DNA from: Akkermansiaceae bacterium
GTDB taxonomy: Bacteria > Verrucomicrobiota > Verrucomicrobiia > Verrucomicrobiales > DEV007
Assembly: GCA_024233005.1 (NCBI GenBank)
Contig: JACKQE010000005.1
Location: 1 to 64,000, forward strand
Direction of reading: 5' to 3'
Length of the DNA: 64,000 bases
Under the pieces are notes generated by a model. It did no database searches, was not told the origin of the DNA, and worked only from the letters and a program-made list of their open reading frames with translations. The translations under genes were made by a program, and so were the position numbers. This document shows positions 25,044 through 33,759 of this stretch, piece by piece; position 1 is the first letter of the stretch, and every line of letters starts with the position of its first letter.

Positions 25044-25091
25044 CCGGCGGCGGACTGGCAGGTTGTCTGGTGGTCCGCAAAACTGATTCGG

Positions 25092-25126
25092 AATCCCCGG
25101 TTGCACCCCTGATGCAACCGGGGATT
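25092..25126 (+). terminator. Long stable hairpin after the major pilin gene
   Basis: A perfect 14-base stem (AATCCCCGGTTGCA/TGCAACCGGGGATT) with a seven-base loop lies 48 bases after the pilin stop. It is followed by ACCCGACTT rather than a U-tract, so it may act as a partial terminator or as a 3' stabiliser of pilin mRNA, reducing expression of the downstream minor pilins. Confidence 0.6.
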
Positions 25127-25179
25127 ACCCGACTTCCGCTCCTCGATTCTCCTGTTCCCACCCCCGACTTTTGTTGTCC

Positions 25180-25644
25180 ATGAATCTCGATACCGCTCCG
25201 CGCCGCTTCCGTCGTGCCTTTTCTCTGATCGAGATGCTGATCGTGATTTCCATCATTTCGATCATGGCGACGCTGGTCATCAGTTCCTTCAGCAGCGCTT
25301 CCAATGACACCCGTCGGGTGCTGGGGCGCCAACAGCAGGCCGCGCTTCAGAATGCGGTCAATGCCTGGGTTTCGGCGACCTCGGTGGGAAATGTCCCCGG
25401 TTCCCAGAAGCCCGCCAGCCTCGAATACGCTCGCGGCATCTATAACGCCACCGGAACTCCTCAAGCCCGCTTGCTCCTCGTGCAGGGCTATCTTGATGCG
25501 GCGACTTTCCAGCACTTCGCCGAGACCACGACCAATTCCGCAAAAGTCCAGACCGACGCGCTGAAAAAGCTCAATCAGTACATCGATCTGCCTTCGTGGA
25601 CCTACGGCAGCTATCCCCAGGTTAATCTCATCACCGAACCCTGA
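25180..25644 (+). CDS. Prepilin-type protein (minor pilin 1 after pilA)
   Basis: A 154-residue prepilin with motif RAFSLIEMLIVISIISIMATL beginning near residue 12, preceded by a basic leader (RRFRR). The ATG at 25180 is favoured over a TTG three codons upstream. It is the first of three consecutive small prepilin genes between pilA and pilB, presumably minor subunits. No further function can be read from the globular part. Confidence 0.8.
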   Translation: MNLDTAPRRFRRAFSLIEMLIVISIISIMATLVISSFSSASNDTRRVLGRQQQAALQNAVNAWVSATSVGNVPGSQKPASLEYARGIYNATGTPQARLLLVQGYLDAATFQHFAETTTNSAKVQTDALKKLNQYIDLPSWTYGSYPQVNLITEP

Positions 25645-25673
25645 CACGCCCTGCACTTTCTCTGAACTTCCCC

Positions 25674-26078
25674 ATGAAACCGGAAACTTCTCCCATCTCC
25701 CAGCGTCGGGCCTTCTCTCTGGTCGAAGTGCTGGCCGCCGTGGCCATCATCGGCATCATTTCGTTCCTCGCCCTGCCCAATCTCATCCAGATCCGCATGG
25801 ATTCGGAGCGCAATCTCGCGATTGCCCGGGCCGAGTCGGTCAACATGGCCATTGTCTCCTACATCCAGGCCAATGGCCGTGATCGTGCGGTCGCCGAGTG
25901 GGCCACCAAGACGACTGACCAGCAGCGCTACGAATTGCTGGCTCCCTACATGGCCTTTTCGCCGACGAATTTCACCGACTTCATGCCGAGCGGGTATGTC
26001 CTGGGTATCCAGACCGATATCACTGCGCTGAGCAAAGCCGGACTCGCCCAGTCGGACGGCACGGCCATTTATTACTGA
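25674..26078 (+). CDS. Prepilin-type protein (minor pilin 2)
   Basis: A 134-residue prepilin; motif RRAFSLVEVLAAVAIIGIIS at residues 11-30 has Glu at position five after the cleavage site. The start ATG is 29 bases after the previous stop. The short globular domain has no cysteine. Confidence 0.8.
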   Translation: MKPETSPISQRRAFSLVEVLAAVAIIGIISFLALPNLIQIRMDSERNLAIARAESVNMAIVSYIQANGRDRAVAEWATKTTDQQRYELLAPYMAFSPTNFTDFMPSGYVLGIQTDITALSKAGLAQSDGTAIYY

Positions 26079-26109
26079 ATCTGTTCTATTTGAACACTGA
26101 GGAATCCTC

Positions 26110-26607
26110 ATGCAAGCCCTTCACGCCACTGGCCGTTCCTCACGCGGCTTTTCCTTGACGGAGATGATCATCACCATCGCGGTGATCGGCATCATGTCCG
26201 CCATCGCCGTGCCCGCCGTGCACAACATCCAGCTAGGAACCAAACGCGGGGTTTCGGAAAACCTGACCCAGGAGCTGAACAATGCCACCAAGAAGTACGG
26301 TTACGCGGTGAGCGAGCTGCGGTTCTCGCCGGTGGCGGCCTCCGCAGCCGATGAGTTGGCCATTCTGAGGACTCTGCAATACCGGGACCCGGGCAACCCG
26401 ACCTTTGGATCGCCCTACATGCGGGACGATTGGAATCCCGTCAGCTCCAGCAGTGAAGAGGATTTTCGTCTCATCTGGCAGGGAACCACCTGGGCGTTCC
26501 TGGAGCCCGGAACTGCCGGAACGGGGCTCAAAATCGATTTCACCGGCGCCGATGTCGGAACCAAATTTGTCTTTCCTCCCGGATTCATGCCCTTGCAGTC
26601 GCGCTGA
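26110..26607 (+). CDS. Prepilin-type protein (minor pilin 3)
   Basis: A 165-residue prepilin; motif RGFSLTEMIITIAVIGIMSA at residues 12-31, with AVPAVHNIQLGTKRGVSENL after the helix. GAGGAA lies about nine bases before the ATG. It directly precedes pilB (66 bases) in the same direction. Confidence 0.8.
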   Translation: MQALHATGRSSRGFSLTEMIITIAVIGIMSAIAVPAVHNIQLGTKRGVSENLTQELNNATKKYGYAVSELRFSPVAASAADELAILRTLQYRDPGNPTFGSPYMRDDWNPVSSSSEEDFRLIWQGTTWAFLEPGTAGTGLKIDFTGADVGTKFVFPPGFMPLQSR

Positions 26608-26673
26608 CATGCCGCTGCCGTTTCCCTCCAGAATTCTCCCAATGCTTCCCAGTTCCCCTCCCTCCGGTTTGTC

Positions 26674-28881
26674 ATGAATGCAGGCACCACCGCCTCTCCA
26701 ATTCCCGTCCAGTCCTCTCATCCCCCTTTTGCCGGAGCGTCCCGCGGCCTTCAGCCTGCGGGCATGGAGTACTCCTCCGGCACTGCGGGGCCTGTTGGGG
26801 GAGCTGGCCTGGGGTTGATGTCCCTGGTGGGCACTGCCGTCCAGTTCGGCATCCTGCCGGTCAAATTTGCCCGCGCCGCCTGCGGCGCCACCGCGGAGGG
26901 ATTGCTGCGCAAACTGGGACGCTTCCCGCGCAGCGACAAACCCTGGCTACCGGTCTCTACGATCGGGCCGCTCATCGTTTTTGCCCACTGCAATCCCAAG
27001 GAAGATGATCTCTGGGGAGTGCCCTCGTTCCTTGCCGTCAAAGTGGCCGTCAGTGCCGAGCAGTATCAGCAGATCCGGCAGGATCTCGTGTCCCGCATGG
27101 CGAACAATCCACTGCCCCGGGAAAACGCCCTCGAAGCCCTCGATGGTTCTGCGCTGCGAGGATCGGATCTCGACACCATCTTCGCCTGGCTGCTCGAACA
27201 TTATCCCTACGATCCCCAGCATGCCGAGCGCCTCTCGCGCAACTACGAGGAAGCGGTCGAAAAGAACGGCTTTCTTGATGCCCGTCACTACAATGCCTTC
27301 GAGCCGGGCCTCGGGGTCGCTCTGCAATACCTTGCCGCCGGACCTTCCCTGCTCTGTTTCAATCCTGAGGAAGCACCCCGCCAGGAGACCTACCCGACGC
27401 CGCTCCTCGAAAAGCACGTCGTTTATCCCATTCACCTCAGTGAGCGTCGGATTTATCTCCTGACCGAGGATCCGGATGTCTATGCGTTCGAGGATGAATG
27501 GGTCTCCTCCGGACATGATCCCGTCGAGATCGTTCCGGTGCTCGCCGATCCCAAGCTGATCCGCGCCGCCATCAGCCGCACGGGTGGATCCGTCAGCATG
27601 GGCATCACCATTGCCGAAGTCGACAAGGACTTTGCCGGTTCCAGCGAAAAGGGAAATGTCGTCGAAATCGTTGCCGAAGATGTTGCCGCGGTCAATCCAG
27701 CCAACGTCAATCACACTGCCGAGCAGCTGCTTCACTGGGTGCTCTACACCGCGATCTCTCTCAAGGCGTCGGACTTGCACATCGAGCGTTACTATAATTT
27801 GGTTCGTTTCCGGGCCCGGATCGACGGAAAGCTCAAGGTTCTTTACACCGCCTCCGACGAGTTGCTGGTCCGCTTCGTCGCCCTGATCAAGAATGCCTGC
27901 AACATGACGCAGAACCGTCAGGACTCGCAGGATGCCCGGTTTTCCATTGTGATGGGAAAGCGGCGGGTTGACGTCCGGGTTGCCGCGATTCCCGTTCGCT
28001 TGGAATTCCAGAAGATCACGATGCGGTTCCTCGACAAGCAGGACGGCATGAAGGACCTGGCGGAGTTGAACCTGTCGAAGCGTCAGAACTCGCTCTTCAA
28101 GCGGGCCATGGGGCGGGACCAGGGCCTTATCCTCGTCACGGGCCCCACCGGCAGCGGGAAAACCACGACGCTTTACGCGCTGATCAACAGCGTGAACGAC
28201 GAGTTTGTCAACATTCAGACCATCGAGGATCCCATCGAGTATGAGTTGGAAGGGATCAACCAGACCCAGACCGACAACATCAACGGGCTGACTTTCTCCA
28301 CCGGCCTGCGAGCCCTCATGCGAGCCGACCCCGACATCATTCTGATCGGGGAGTGCCGTGACCAGGAAACCGCCCAGGCGGCGGTCAATGCTTCTCTGAC
28401 GGGGCATTTGGTGCTGACCACCCTTCACGCCAATGACTCGCTCCGGGCCATCAGCCGGATTTGTTCCATGGGGGTCGAGCCCTACCTTTTGGCCGATTCG
28501 CTGGCACTCAGCCAGGCCCAGCGTCTCGTGCGCCGGCTCTGCAACTACTGCAAACGTCCCGTCGAGGCCCGGCCGGAAGTCCAGGAAATCATGGCCAAAC
28601 TGGGAATCATCAACGGCCCGCTCAAAGACCCTGTTTACACCGCCCAAGGCTGTCCGGAATGCCACGGCACCGGTTACCGGGGACGGGTGTCATTGATGGA
28701 GCTCTGTGAAATCAGCAGCCATCTGGCCGATTTGATCGAAAACAAGGCGCCCATGAGCGAAATGCGACTTGCCGCCGCCAAAGCCGGAGTACTCACGTTG
28801 TATCAGGAAGGACTCCTGCAGGTGCTGGCCGGCAACACCACGATGGAAGAAATTCAGGAAGTTCGCTACACGGCGGGTTGA
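26674..28881 (+). CDS. pilB: Pilus extension ATPase PilB (GspE family)
   Basis: A 735-residue GspE/PilB ATPase that drives pilus polymerisation. An N-terminal region of about 340 residues, more variable than usual, precedes the core. In the core: DLHIERYYNLVRFRARIDGK, Walker A GPTGSGKT (490-497), Asp box IEDPIEYE, Walker B DIILIGECRD, His box TTLHANDS. A tetracysteine zinc motif follows (CNYC near 623 and CPEC near 659). The first 60 residues are Pro/Gly-rich and probably disordered; classical PilB has a MshEN domain instead, and I do not see one clearly. It ends on the promoter of the response regulator. Confidence 0.93.
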   Translation: MNAGTTASPIPVQSSHPPFAGASRGLQPAGMEYSSGTAGPVGGAGLGLMSLVGTAVQFGILPVKFARAACGATAEGLLRKLGRFPRSDKPWLPVSTIGPLIVFAHCNPKEDDLWGVPSFLAVKVAVSAEQYQQIRQDLVSRMANNPLPRENALEALDGSALRGSDLDTIFAWLLEHYPYDPQHAERLSRNYEEAVEKNGFLDARHYNAFEPGLGVALQYLAAGPSLLCFNPEEAPRQETYPTPLLEKHVVYPIHLSERRIYLLTEDPDVYAFEDEWVSSGHDPVEIVPVLADPKLIRAAISRTGGSVSMGITIAEVDKDFAGSSEKGNVVEIVAEDVAAVNPANVNHTAEQLLHWVLYTAISLKASDLHIERYYNLVRFRARIDGKLKVLYTASDELLVRFVALIKNACNMTQNRQDSQDARFSIVMGKRRVDVRVAAIPVRLEFQKITMRFLDKQDGMKDLAELNLSKRQNSLFKRAMGRDQGLILVTGPTGSGKTTTLYALINSVNDEFVNIQTIEDPIEYELEGINQTQTDNINGLTFSTGLRALMRADPDIILIGECRDQETAQAAVNASLTGHLVLTTLHANDSLRAISRICSMGVEPYLLADSLALSQAQRLVRRLCNYCKRPVEARPEVQEIMAKLGIINGPLKDPVYTAQGCPECHGTGYRGRVSLMELCEISSHLADLIENKAPMSEMRLAAAKAGVLTLYQEGLLQVLAGNTTMEEIQEVRYTAG

Positions 28882-28905
28882 TAAAAACAATAAATACTGT
28901 AAATT
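28878..28905 (+). promoter_or_regulatory. Promoter of the response regulator gene
   Basis: TTGATA (28878-28883), 16 bases, TAAATT (28900-28905) lie across the end of pilB. The predicted start is about 20 bases before the ATG at 28932, so the regulator can be transcribed separately from pilB. Confidence 0.6.
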
Positions 28906-28931
28906 ACTTCATCCTCATTCCACACACTGAC

Positions 28932-29378
28932 ATGAACCTTGTTGATACCCCCGCACCCGCCGCGACGAGCCCGTCCTCTCTTCCCTCGCCGTCTCCGGTT
29001 GCCAGGGTGTTGGTGGTGGACGACGAACCGGGAATGCTCGCCATGACGCGTGCCATTCTCCAGACTCTCGGCTATGAGGTGGTGACCTCGACTTCCGGAG
29101 AAGACGCCATGCAGGTATTTCAGTCCGGGCATACTGAATCCAACGGGTTTTGTGCCGTGATCCTCGATCTTGCCATGCCTGGCGGCCTTTCTGGAGTGGA
29201 AGTCCTCGGCTACCTTCGCGAAGTCGATCCCGAGATCAAAGTCATCGCTTCCAGTGGCTATCTGGAGCCCAACTCCCGGCCTGCGGCGCGAGAAACAGGT
29301 TTTGCGGGGATTCTCCCCAAACCCTTCACCGCTGAGCGTTTGGCCTCGGAGTTGCAGTGGGTCCTCAGTCGCCACTGA
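28932..29378 (+). CDS. Single-domain response regulator
   Basis: A 148-residue receiver (REC) protein without output domain. Acidic pair D30-D31 in VLVVDDEPGM, phospho-acceptor D79 in VILDLAMPGG, the Ser switch region in VIASSGY and K130 in ILPKPFTAERL are all present. About 20 disordered residues precede the domain. A TTG at 28878 in the same frame would lengthen it but overlaps pilB. Coming directly after pilB, it may act as a PilG/PilH-like signalling protein for pilus motors; no histidine kinase is nearby. Confidence 0.85.
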   Translation: MNLVDTPAPAATSPSSLPSPSPVARVLVVDDEPGMLAMTRAILQTLGYEVVTSTSGEDAMQVFQSGHTESNGFCAVILDLAMPGGLSGVEVLGYLREVDPEIKVIASSGYLEPNSRPAARETGFAGILPKPFTAERLASELQWVLSRH

Positions 29379-29382
29379 GCGG

Positions 29383-30840
29383 TCAGGCGAGCAATTCCGG
29401 GCGGACCTGCCCGAGGACATCCGTGAGTCGATAGTCCCGGCCCTGGAAGCGGTAGGTCAGCCGCTCGTGGTCAAAGCCGAGGAGGTGCAGCAGGGTCGCG
29501 TGCAGGTCGTGCACGTGGACCGCGCCTTCGGCCACCTCGAATCCCAGTTCATCGGTCGCCCCCTGCAGGTGGCCGCCTTTGAAGCCTCCCCCCGCAGCGA
29601 ACATGGTGAAGGCATTGATGTGGTGGTCCCGTCCCATGATGCCTTGACGGTCCTCCCCCATTGGAGTGCGACCGAATTCGCCGCCCCAAACGACGATGGT
29701 GTCCTCAAGGAGCCCCCGTTGCTTGAGATCGCGGATCAGCGCCGCCGTGGGACGGTCCACCTCCAGGCAGCGTTTCGCAAAGGGCTCGCCGAGATTCGCT
29801 CCGGCGCCTCCATGATCGTCCCAGTCGGTGTGGTAAAGTTGGACGAACCGGGACCCTCGCTCCACCAAACGGCGGGCCAGGAGACAGTTGTTGGCGAAGG
29901 AGTTTTTCCCCGGCTCGACTCCGTAGTCGGCCAGTGTGGTGGCCGATTCTGAGGAGAAATCCATCAGTTCCGGGGCGCTGGTCTGCATCCGCGCGGCCAT
30001 TTCATAGGCACTGATGCGGGTCGCGATTTCAGGATCGCGAGTCACCTCCAGCCGCTTCCGGTTCAGGGATCCGACGATGTCGAAAAAGTCGCGCTGTCGC
30101 GTTGCGTCGATCCCCGGGGGATTCGCCAGATTCAGGATCGGATCTCCGGTGCCGCGGAACGGCACGCCTTGGAAGGTGGTGGGAAGAAACCCGCTCGACC
30201 AGAGGGCGTTGCCTGCCCGAGGCCCCCGTGGCCCCGACTGGAGCACGACAAACCCCGGCAGATTGCGCGACTCGCTGCCCAGACCATAGGTGGCCCAGGC
30301 GCCCATCGCGGGCCTGCCCGGGATTTGAAACCCGGTGTTCATGAACAGCTTGGCCGGACCGTGGTTGAACACATCCGTCACCATGCTGCGCAGCCAGCAG
30401 ATCTCATCCGCGATGCCCGAAAGGTGCGGCAGATGGCTGCTCAGTTCCATGCCGCAGTGACCCTGGGGACGGAATTCGGCCGCACTGCCGAGCAGCTTGG
30501 CCCCCTTGCCGATGAAGGCAAAGCTCTTCGCCTTCTGGAAAAAGGACTCCGGGGCCACCTGGCCATTCAGTTCCCTCAGTTTGGGCTTGTGAGAGAAAAG
30601 TTCGAACTGGCTCGGCCCTCCCGCCATAAAGAGATAAATGACATTTTTGGCCCGGGGAGTGAAGTGGCCCTGCCGCGGGGCCAGTGGACTGCTGCCTGCC
30701 GGGAGGTCATCCGCTCGGGTCTCGCCCTGGAGGAGTCCCGCGAGGGCCATGGTGCCGAGGCCCAGACCGCCATCCTGCAAAAAGTGGCGCCGGGTCCGGG
30801 ATCGGAGGGTTTCAATTCCAAAATCCATCAAAGACACCAT
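29383..30840 (-). CDS. DUF1501 Tat-exported protein (orphan)
   Basis: A 485-residue DUF1501 protein, sulfatase-like fold family abundant in Planctomycetes and Verrucomicrobia. A Tat signal is evident: SRTRRHFLQDGGLGLGTMAL. Later motifs include FMAGGPSQFELFSHKP, HTDWDDHGG and VVWGGEFGRTPMG, the family's conserved DH and EFGR patches. The start ATG at 30840 has GGAAGAGAG just upstream; an in-frame ATG at 30864 would add eight residues. Usually a DUF1549/DUF1553 protein is encoded next door; none is found here. Its gene ends four bases from the convergent response regulator gene. Confidence 0.9.
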   Translation of the reverse strand: MVSLMDFGIETLRSRTRRHFLQDGGLGLGTMALAGLLQGETRADDLPAGSSPLAPRQGHFTPRAKNVIYLFMAGGPSQFELFSHKPKLRELNGQVAPESFFQKAKSFAFIGKGAKLLGSAAEFRPQGHCGMELSSHLPHLSGIADEICWLRSMVTDVFNHGPAKLFMNTGFQIPGRPAMGAWATYGLGSESRNLPGFVVLQSGPRGPRAGNALWSSGFLPTTFQGVPFRGTGDPILNLANPPGIDATRQRDFFDIVGSLNRKRLEVTRDPEIATRISAYEMAARMQTSAPELMDFSSESATTLADYGVEPGKNSFANNCLLARRLVERGSRFVQLYHTDWDDHGGAGANLGEPFAKRCLEVDRPTAALIRDLKQRGLLEDTIVVWGGEFGRTPMGEDRQGIMGRDHHINAFTMFAAGGGFKGGHLQGATDELGFEVAEGAVHVHDLHATLLHLLGFDHERLTYRFQGRDYRLTDVLGQVRPELLA

Positions 30841-31454
30841 GCTCTCTTCCACCTTCCGATTCAAGGGCGCGATGGTGGCGCATCAAAGGAGGGGCCGCCG
30901 GGGCTCTCCGGATCCTTTCCGAGAGTCCTCATGGAAGGTGAACGATGAACCGGGACGAAATGGCTGCACGGCTCTCTCATGGGTGCTACCTCGAGAGGGG
31001 GCGACGGTAAAGAGGAATCCTGGTGCCAGCCCGGCATTGATGCGGCTGGGGGAGATCGAGTTCGGGGCGGCCGCTGTGGGCTTGGGCGGAGCAGAGGATC
31101 CTTCTCCGGTGTCAGAGTCTATTCTGAGGAGGTTGCGCTCCCACAATTTGGCTCGCCTTTCCGTGGGGACTTGAATAGGATTGCGGGAGTTTGGCTGGCA
31201 TCGATTCCTCATCATCAGCGTGGACACCGGATCGGGGGCATTCCCGGGGACGGGCGTGCGTGGATCGTACCGCCTCTGCCCCGAAGTTTTCTAAAAACCA
31301 TAACGCAGGTGATATTGCCGCATTGGATCGTACCCGGCCGACCAGGCCATATCTATTCACCATCAATCATCCACACCAAAACGGACGACTGCCCTCAGGG
31401 GGATCGTACACCAGATTGGGGGATAATATCCAACTGTTCGCCTCAAATAGTGAA
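30841..31454. other. Long region without a convincing gene
   Basis: About 610 bases upstream of the orphan DUF1501 gene. No reading frame here has protein-like character on either strand. The nonamer GGATCGTAC occurs three times (31262-31270, 31325-31333, 31401-31409) ahead of the next gene. The stretch may be decayed coding DNA, possibly of a lost DUF1501 partner, but no remnant motif was recognised. Confidence 0.35.
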
Positions 31455-31787
31455 ATGAAGATCGCTTTCCTTATCTTGAATGGCGTTTTCATCGTTGCTC
31501 TTACTGCATTCGGCGCGCTGGCAGAAAGAGCCCATGAGGTCATCTCTCAAGGCTACGCGAAAGAACTCATACTTCGTGGAGGATATTCCGAGAACAAACG
31601 TAAAGAGCTAGAAGGTCTGCTCTTTGAGTTTTCGAATAGAGGAAGGTATTACACACGACTTGCTTTCGTGGGCTCCGCTACTTGTGCTCTGAATGCAGTT
31701 TTCATCCTACTTCTCGGGTCGTCCGGGCAAGCAACGAAACCAGGCGAACAAGCCGAGGATACCAAGCCTGATAACGTCGTGAGTTGA
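31455..31787 (+). CDS. Small membrane protein of unknown function
   Basis: A 110-residue protein with an N-terminal hydrophobic helix (FLILNGVFIVALTAFGAL, residues 4-21), a charged helix with EVISQGYAKELILRGGY, and a second hydrophobic segment LAFVGSATCALNAVFILLLG at about 69-88. The tail is hydrophilic. GC content is lower than in neighbouring genes, which hints at acquired DNA. No family recognised. The ATG at 31455 is chosen because upstream in-frame sequence is not protein-like. Confidence 0.6.
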   Translation: MKIAFLILNGVFIVALTAFGALAERAHEVISQGYAKELILRGGYSENKRKELEGLLFEFSNRGRYYTRLAFVGSATCALNAVFILLLGSSGQATKPGEQAEDTKPDNVVS

Positions 31788-31898
31788 TGCCTTTCCTGAA
31801 CTTCGATACCTTTTCAGCAATCGACAGCCGCCCTCTATCAGGCTGGTATCTCTAAAACGTTCGGCGCCAACAAGTGCGCGAAAGCGGACAATCAGATT

Positions 31899-32534
31899 AT
31901 GAGAATCAAAGTTCAGACCATTCTCTTGTTATCCACAATTGTGTCTGTTCACGCTGGTTCGCCACCCGTTGACATGGAGTTGGCCGCCGCGGAGGTTTCA
32001 CGATGTTACGGCAAGGCTCACCCCGAGGTGCAGGAATTTGTCCGGCATACTGCGCGCTCGTTTGGAGCCAGCGGTCTATGGCTCAATGAGGGCGCTTATG
32101 CCGCGCTCACGCCGGAGCAGCACGAGGCGCGGATCAGTTATCTCGTCAAACTTTTCGAGGGGGCTGAGTATGGTCGGCACTTGGGGGTGGCCTTAGCCGA
32201 AGCGAGTGCTTTGAAGGATTCGCGACTTGTCCTTGGATTGATGAAAGTGGCGGCGTATCATGTTGACGACAAGGATTACGATTGCCGACCCAAATGGATG
32301 GCCATCGCCGCGTTGGCGCGACAGGAATCACCGGATGCGACCCCGCTGCTGGTGAGCCTGGTCGATCATGGCAACCAGAATACGCGCTTCTGGGCACGGG
32401 CTGCGCTGGCGAGGATGGCGAAGGATGATTTCAAGACCGACAAGCAAGCCTGGAACAAGTGGTGGATGGAGCAGGGGCACCCGTCCATCGACGCCAAATT
32501 ACTCAGGCCCTACACGCCGCCCGCCTCGAAATGA
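31899..32534 (+). CDS. Exported HEAT-repeat-like protein of unknown function
   Basis: A 211-residue protein with a signal peptide (VQTILLLSTIVSVHAGS) and helical repeats: LGLMKVAAYHV, KWMAIAALARQESPDATPLLVSL, and NTRFWARAALARMAKDDF, which look like HEAT-type units. Ends with a Trp-rich WNKWWMEQGHPS segment. No enzyme motif. It stands alone between a small membrane protein and a repeat element. Confidence 0.65.
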   Translation: MRIKVQTILLLSTIVSVHAGSPPVDMELAAAEVSRCYGKAHPEVQEFVRHTARSFGASGLWLNEGAYAALTPEQHEARISYLVKLFEGAEYGRHLGVALAEASALKDSRLVLGLMKVAAYHVDDKDYDCRPKWMAIAALARQESPDATPLLVSLVDHGNQNTRFWARAALARMAKDDFKTDKQAWNKWWMEQGHPSIDAKLLRPYTPPASK

Positions 32535-32560
32535 ATTGGAACCGTTCCGAAACGGCGCCT

Positions 32561-32650
32561 AGCCATGCGCTGCAGCAAACCCGGTCCTCGCGCTCCGGTT
32601 GCCAGCGTGGCGTCCCGCGGGCCGGGTCTCTGAGCTTGGGTCGTTTGGCG
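32561..32650 (+). repeat. Candidate dispersed repeat of verrucomicrobial type
   Basis: Beginning 26 bases after a stop codon, this GC-rich stretch translates (in one frame) to HALQQTRSSRSGCQRGV followed by a Pro-Arg-Ala-Gly-Ser-Leu-Ser-Leu-Gly pattern. I associate such HALQ...SLSLG sequences with short dispersed repeats that follow genes in Verrucomicrobia and Planctomycetes genomes. Only one copy is seen in this window, so the call rests on recollection. Confidence 0.4.
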
Positions 32651-32680
32651 CAAGAAATGCAATAGCGACAATCAGCACCC

Positions 32681-32907
32681 ATGAGCACTGAGAGAAATGC
32701 CCCAGTTGCGGGTCAGCCAAACTGGACCCCGGGAACATTCAATCGACGGGTCGAATCTAGATTCGCCCTGAGAACACCAAGTTCTTTACCCTCGGTACGA
32801 TCGATGTTCCAGTGACCGCCAACCTGTGTATGGATTGCGGACACCTCATGCTCGTGGCTGACCTACGGAAGGCAAACAAGTTGCTCGACCAAGCAAAGCC
32901 TCATTGA
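32681..32907 (+). pseudogene. Possible frameshifted zinc-ribbon protein fragment
   Basis: Frame 1 opens at ATG 32681 with STERNAPVAGQPNWTPGTFN and ends soon after. A different frame then reads NTKFFTLGTIDVPVTANLCM with a CxxC (CMDCGH) and continues LVADLRKANKLLDQAKPH to a stop at 32905-32907. The two halves together look like one small protein broken by a frameshift near 32760-32780. Evidence is modest: a sequencing error or chance frame is possible. Confidence 0.35.
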
Positions 32908-32964
32908 ATCGGCGAACAAGGCGATGGACCGAACAGGCTGCCCGCTCGGCAGTGCGCGTTGATC

Positions 32965-33558
32965 ATGAAACTTGATGCTCCTATCTTCAGGCGAGGCTGG
33001 CGCTTTCCGGGCTGTTGGTCATCCTTGTCGTTTGGCGAAGAAAGGAAGCGTTGCGCCGTTCTGCTGACTCTGTTGATCTTCTCGCAGGGGTGCAAAGACC
33101 ATAAGGGGAGCTCTGTCCCGCCAGGCGGGAGTTCAAACGGGGACTTAAAGATGGGTGAGATCATCAAGAAAGGAGGGGAACTTGCCTTTGCTGATTCATC
33201 CCAAGGTTTGGGAACGTGCACCATGCGATTCCAGAAGGACGGCCAGGTGGCGCTGGAAAGCTTCGCCTACAATATTTGCAAATTTACTGGAACCTTTCGT
33301 GAGGAGGAGGGGCTGATTCTGATTTCATTCACCAGGGCCAGTAGTTCTGGCGGCTTGCCATTCTTGGATCACAGAACGGATCCAGATGTGATCCATCTAC
33401 CTCCCCTAAGACTTAAGAAGACTTCGCAGGGGACTGTCTTGCTTCGCAATGACGGGAGAACCGATTTTAGAGAACACTGGAATATTTATCCTGAAGCCAT
33501 GGAGCATCTGTTCCCGTTCCATATCGTTGATTTGGAAGGGGCAGAGCCCCGAAGATAG
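32965..33558 (+). CDS. Putative lipoprotein of unknown function
   Basis: A 197-residue protein. A hydrophobic stretch with a lipobox-like LLTLLIFSQGCKDH lies at about residues 33-46, unusually far from the N terminus; an alternative start further in would make a normal lipoprotein signal, but no good ATG is present. The rest is a mixed domain with LGTCTMRFQKDGQVALE. Two cysteines in the domain. Lower GC than surrounding genes. No family recognised. Confidence 0.5.
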   Translation: MKLDAPIFRRGWRFPGCWSSLSFGEERKRCAVLLTLLIFSQGCKDHKGSSVPPGGSSNGDLKMGEIIKKGGELAFADSSQGLGTCTMRFQKDGQVALESFAYNICKFTGTFREEEGLILISFTRASSSGGLPFLDHRTDPDVIHLPPLRLKKTSQGTVLLRNDGRTDFREHWNIYPEAMEHLFPFHIVDLEGAEPRR

Positions 33559-33759
33559 GTTGGGGCGATAGCCCCGAACCCCTCCGTCGGTTGTTTAACA
33601 GGCCCGCCGTCGCACACTGACGCCGGAAAACCATTTTCTGAGTTTCTGGTTTCCGACAGGGCTCCGGCGAGCATCAACCTGAGCGTTCGGAAAAAATTCA
33701 CGCCTCTTTCCTCCCGCCTTCATCCTGATTTCACCTTCGGAGGACACCTTTCCAAGGTC

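Noticed and set aside
26947..28665. 572-codon minus-strand reading frame
   Set aside because: Antisense to pilB, which has all its ATPase motifs.
31788..31898. Integron cassette junction (attC-like GTTCGGC ... near 31859)
   Set aside because: The core GTTRRRY is not matched, no paired R-sites or hairpin were found, and no integrase is present.
33559..33759. Hairpin GGTTGGGGC/GCCCCGAACC after the putative lipoprotein as a terminator
   Set aside because: Has a bulged base and no U-tract; too weak to call.
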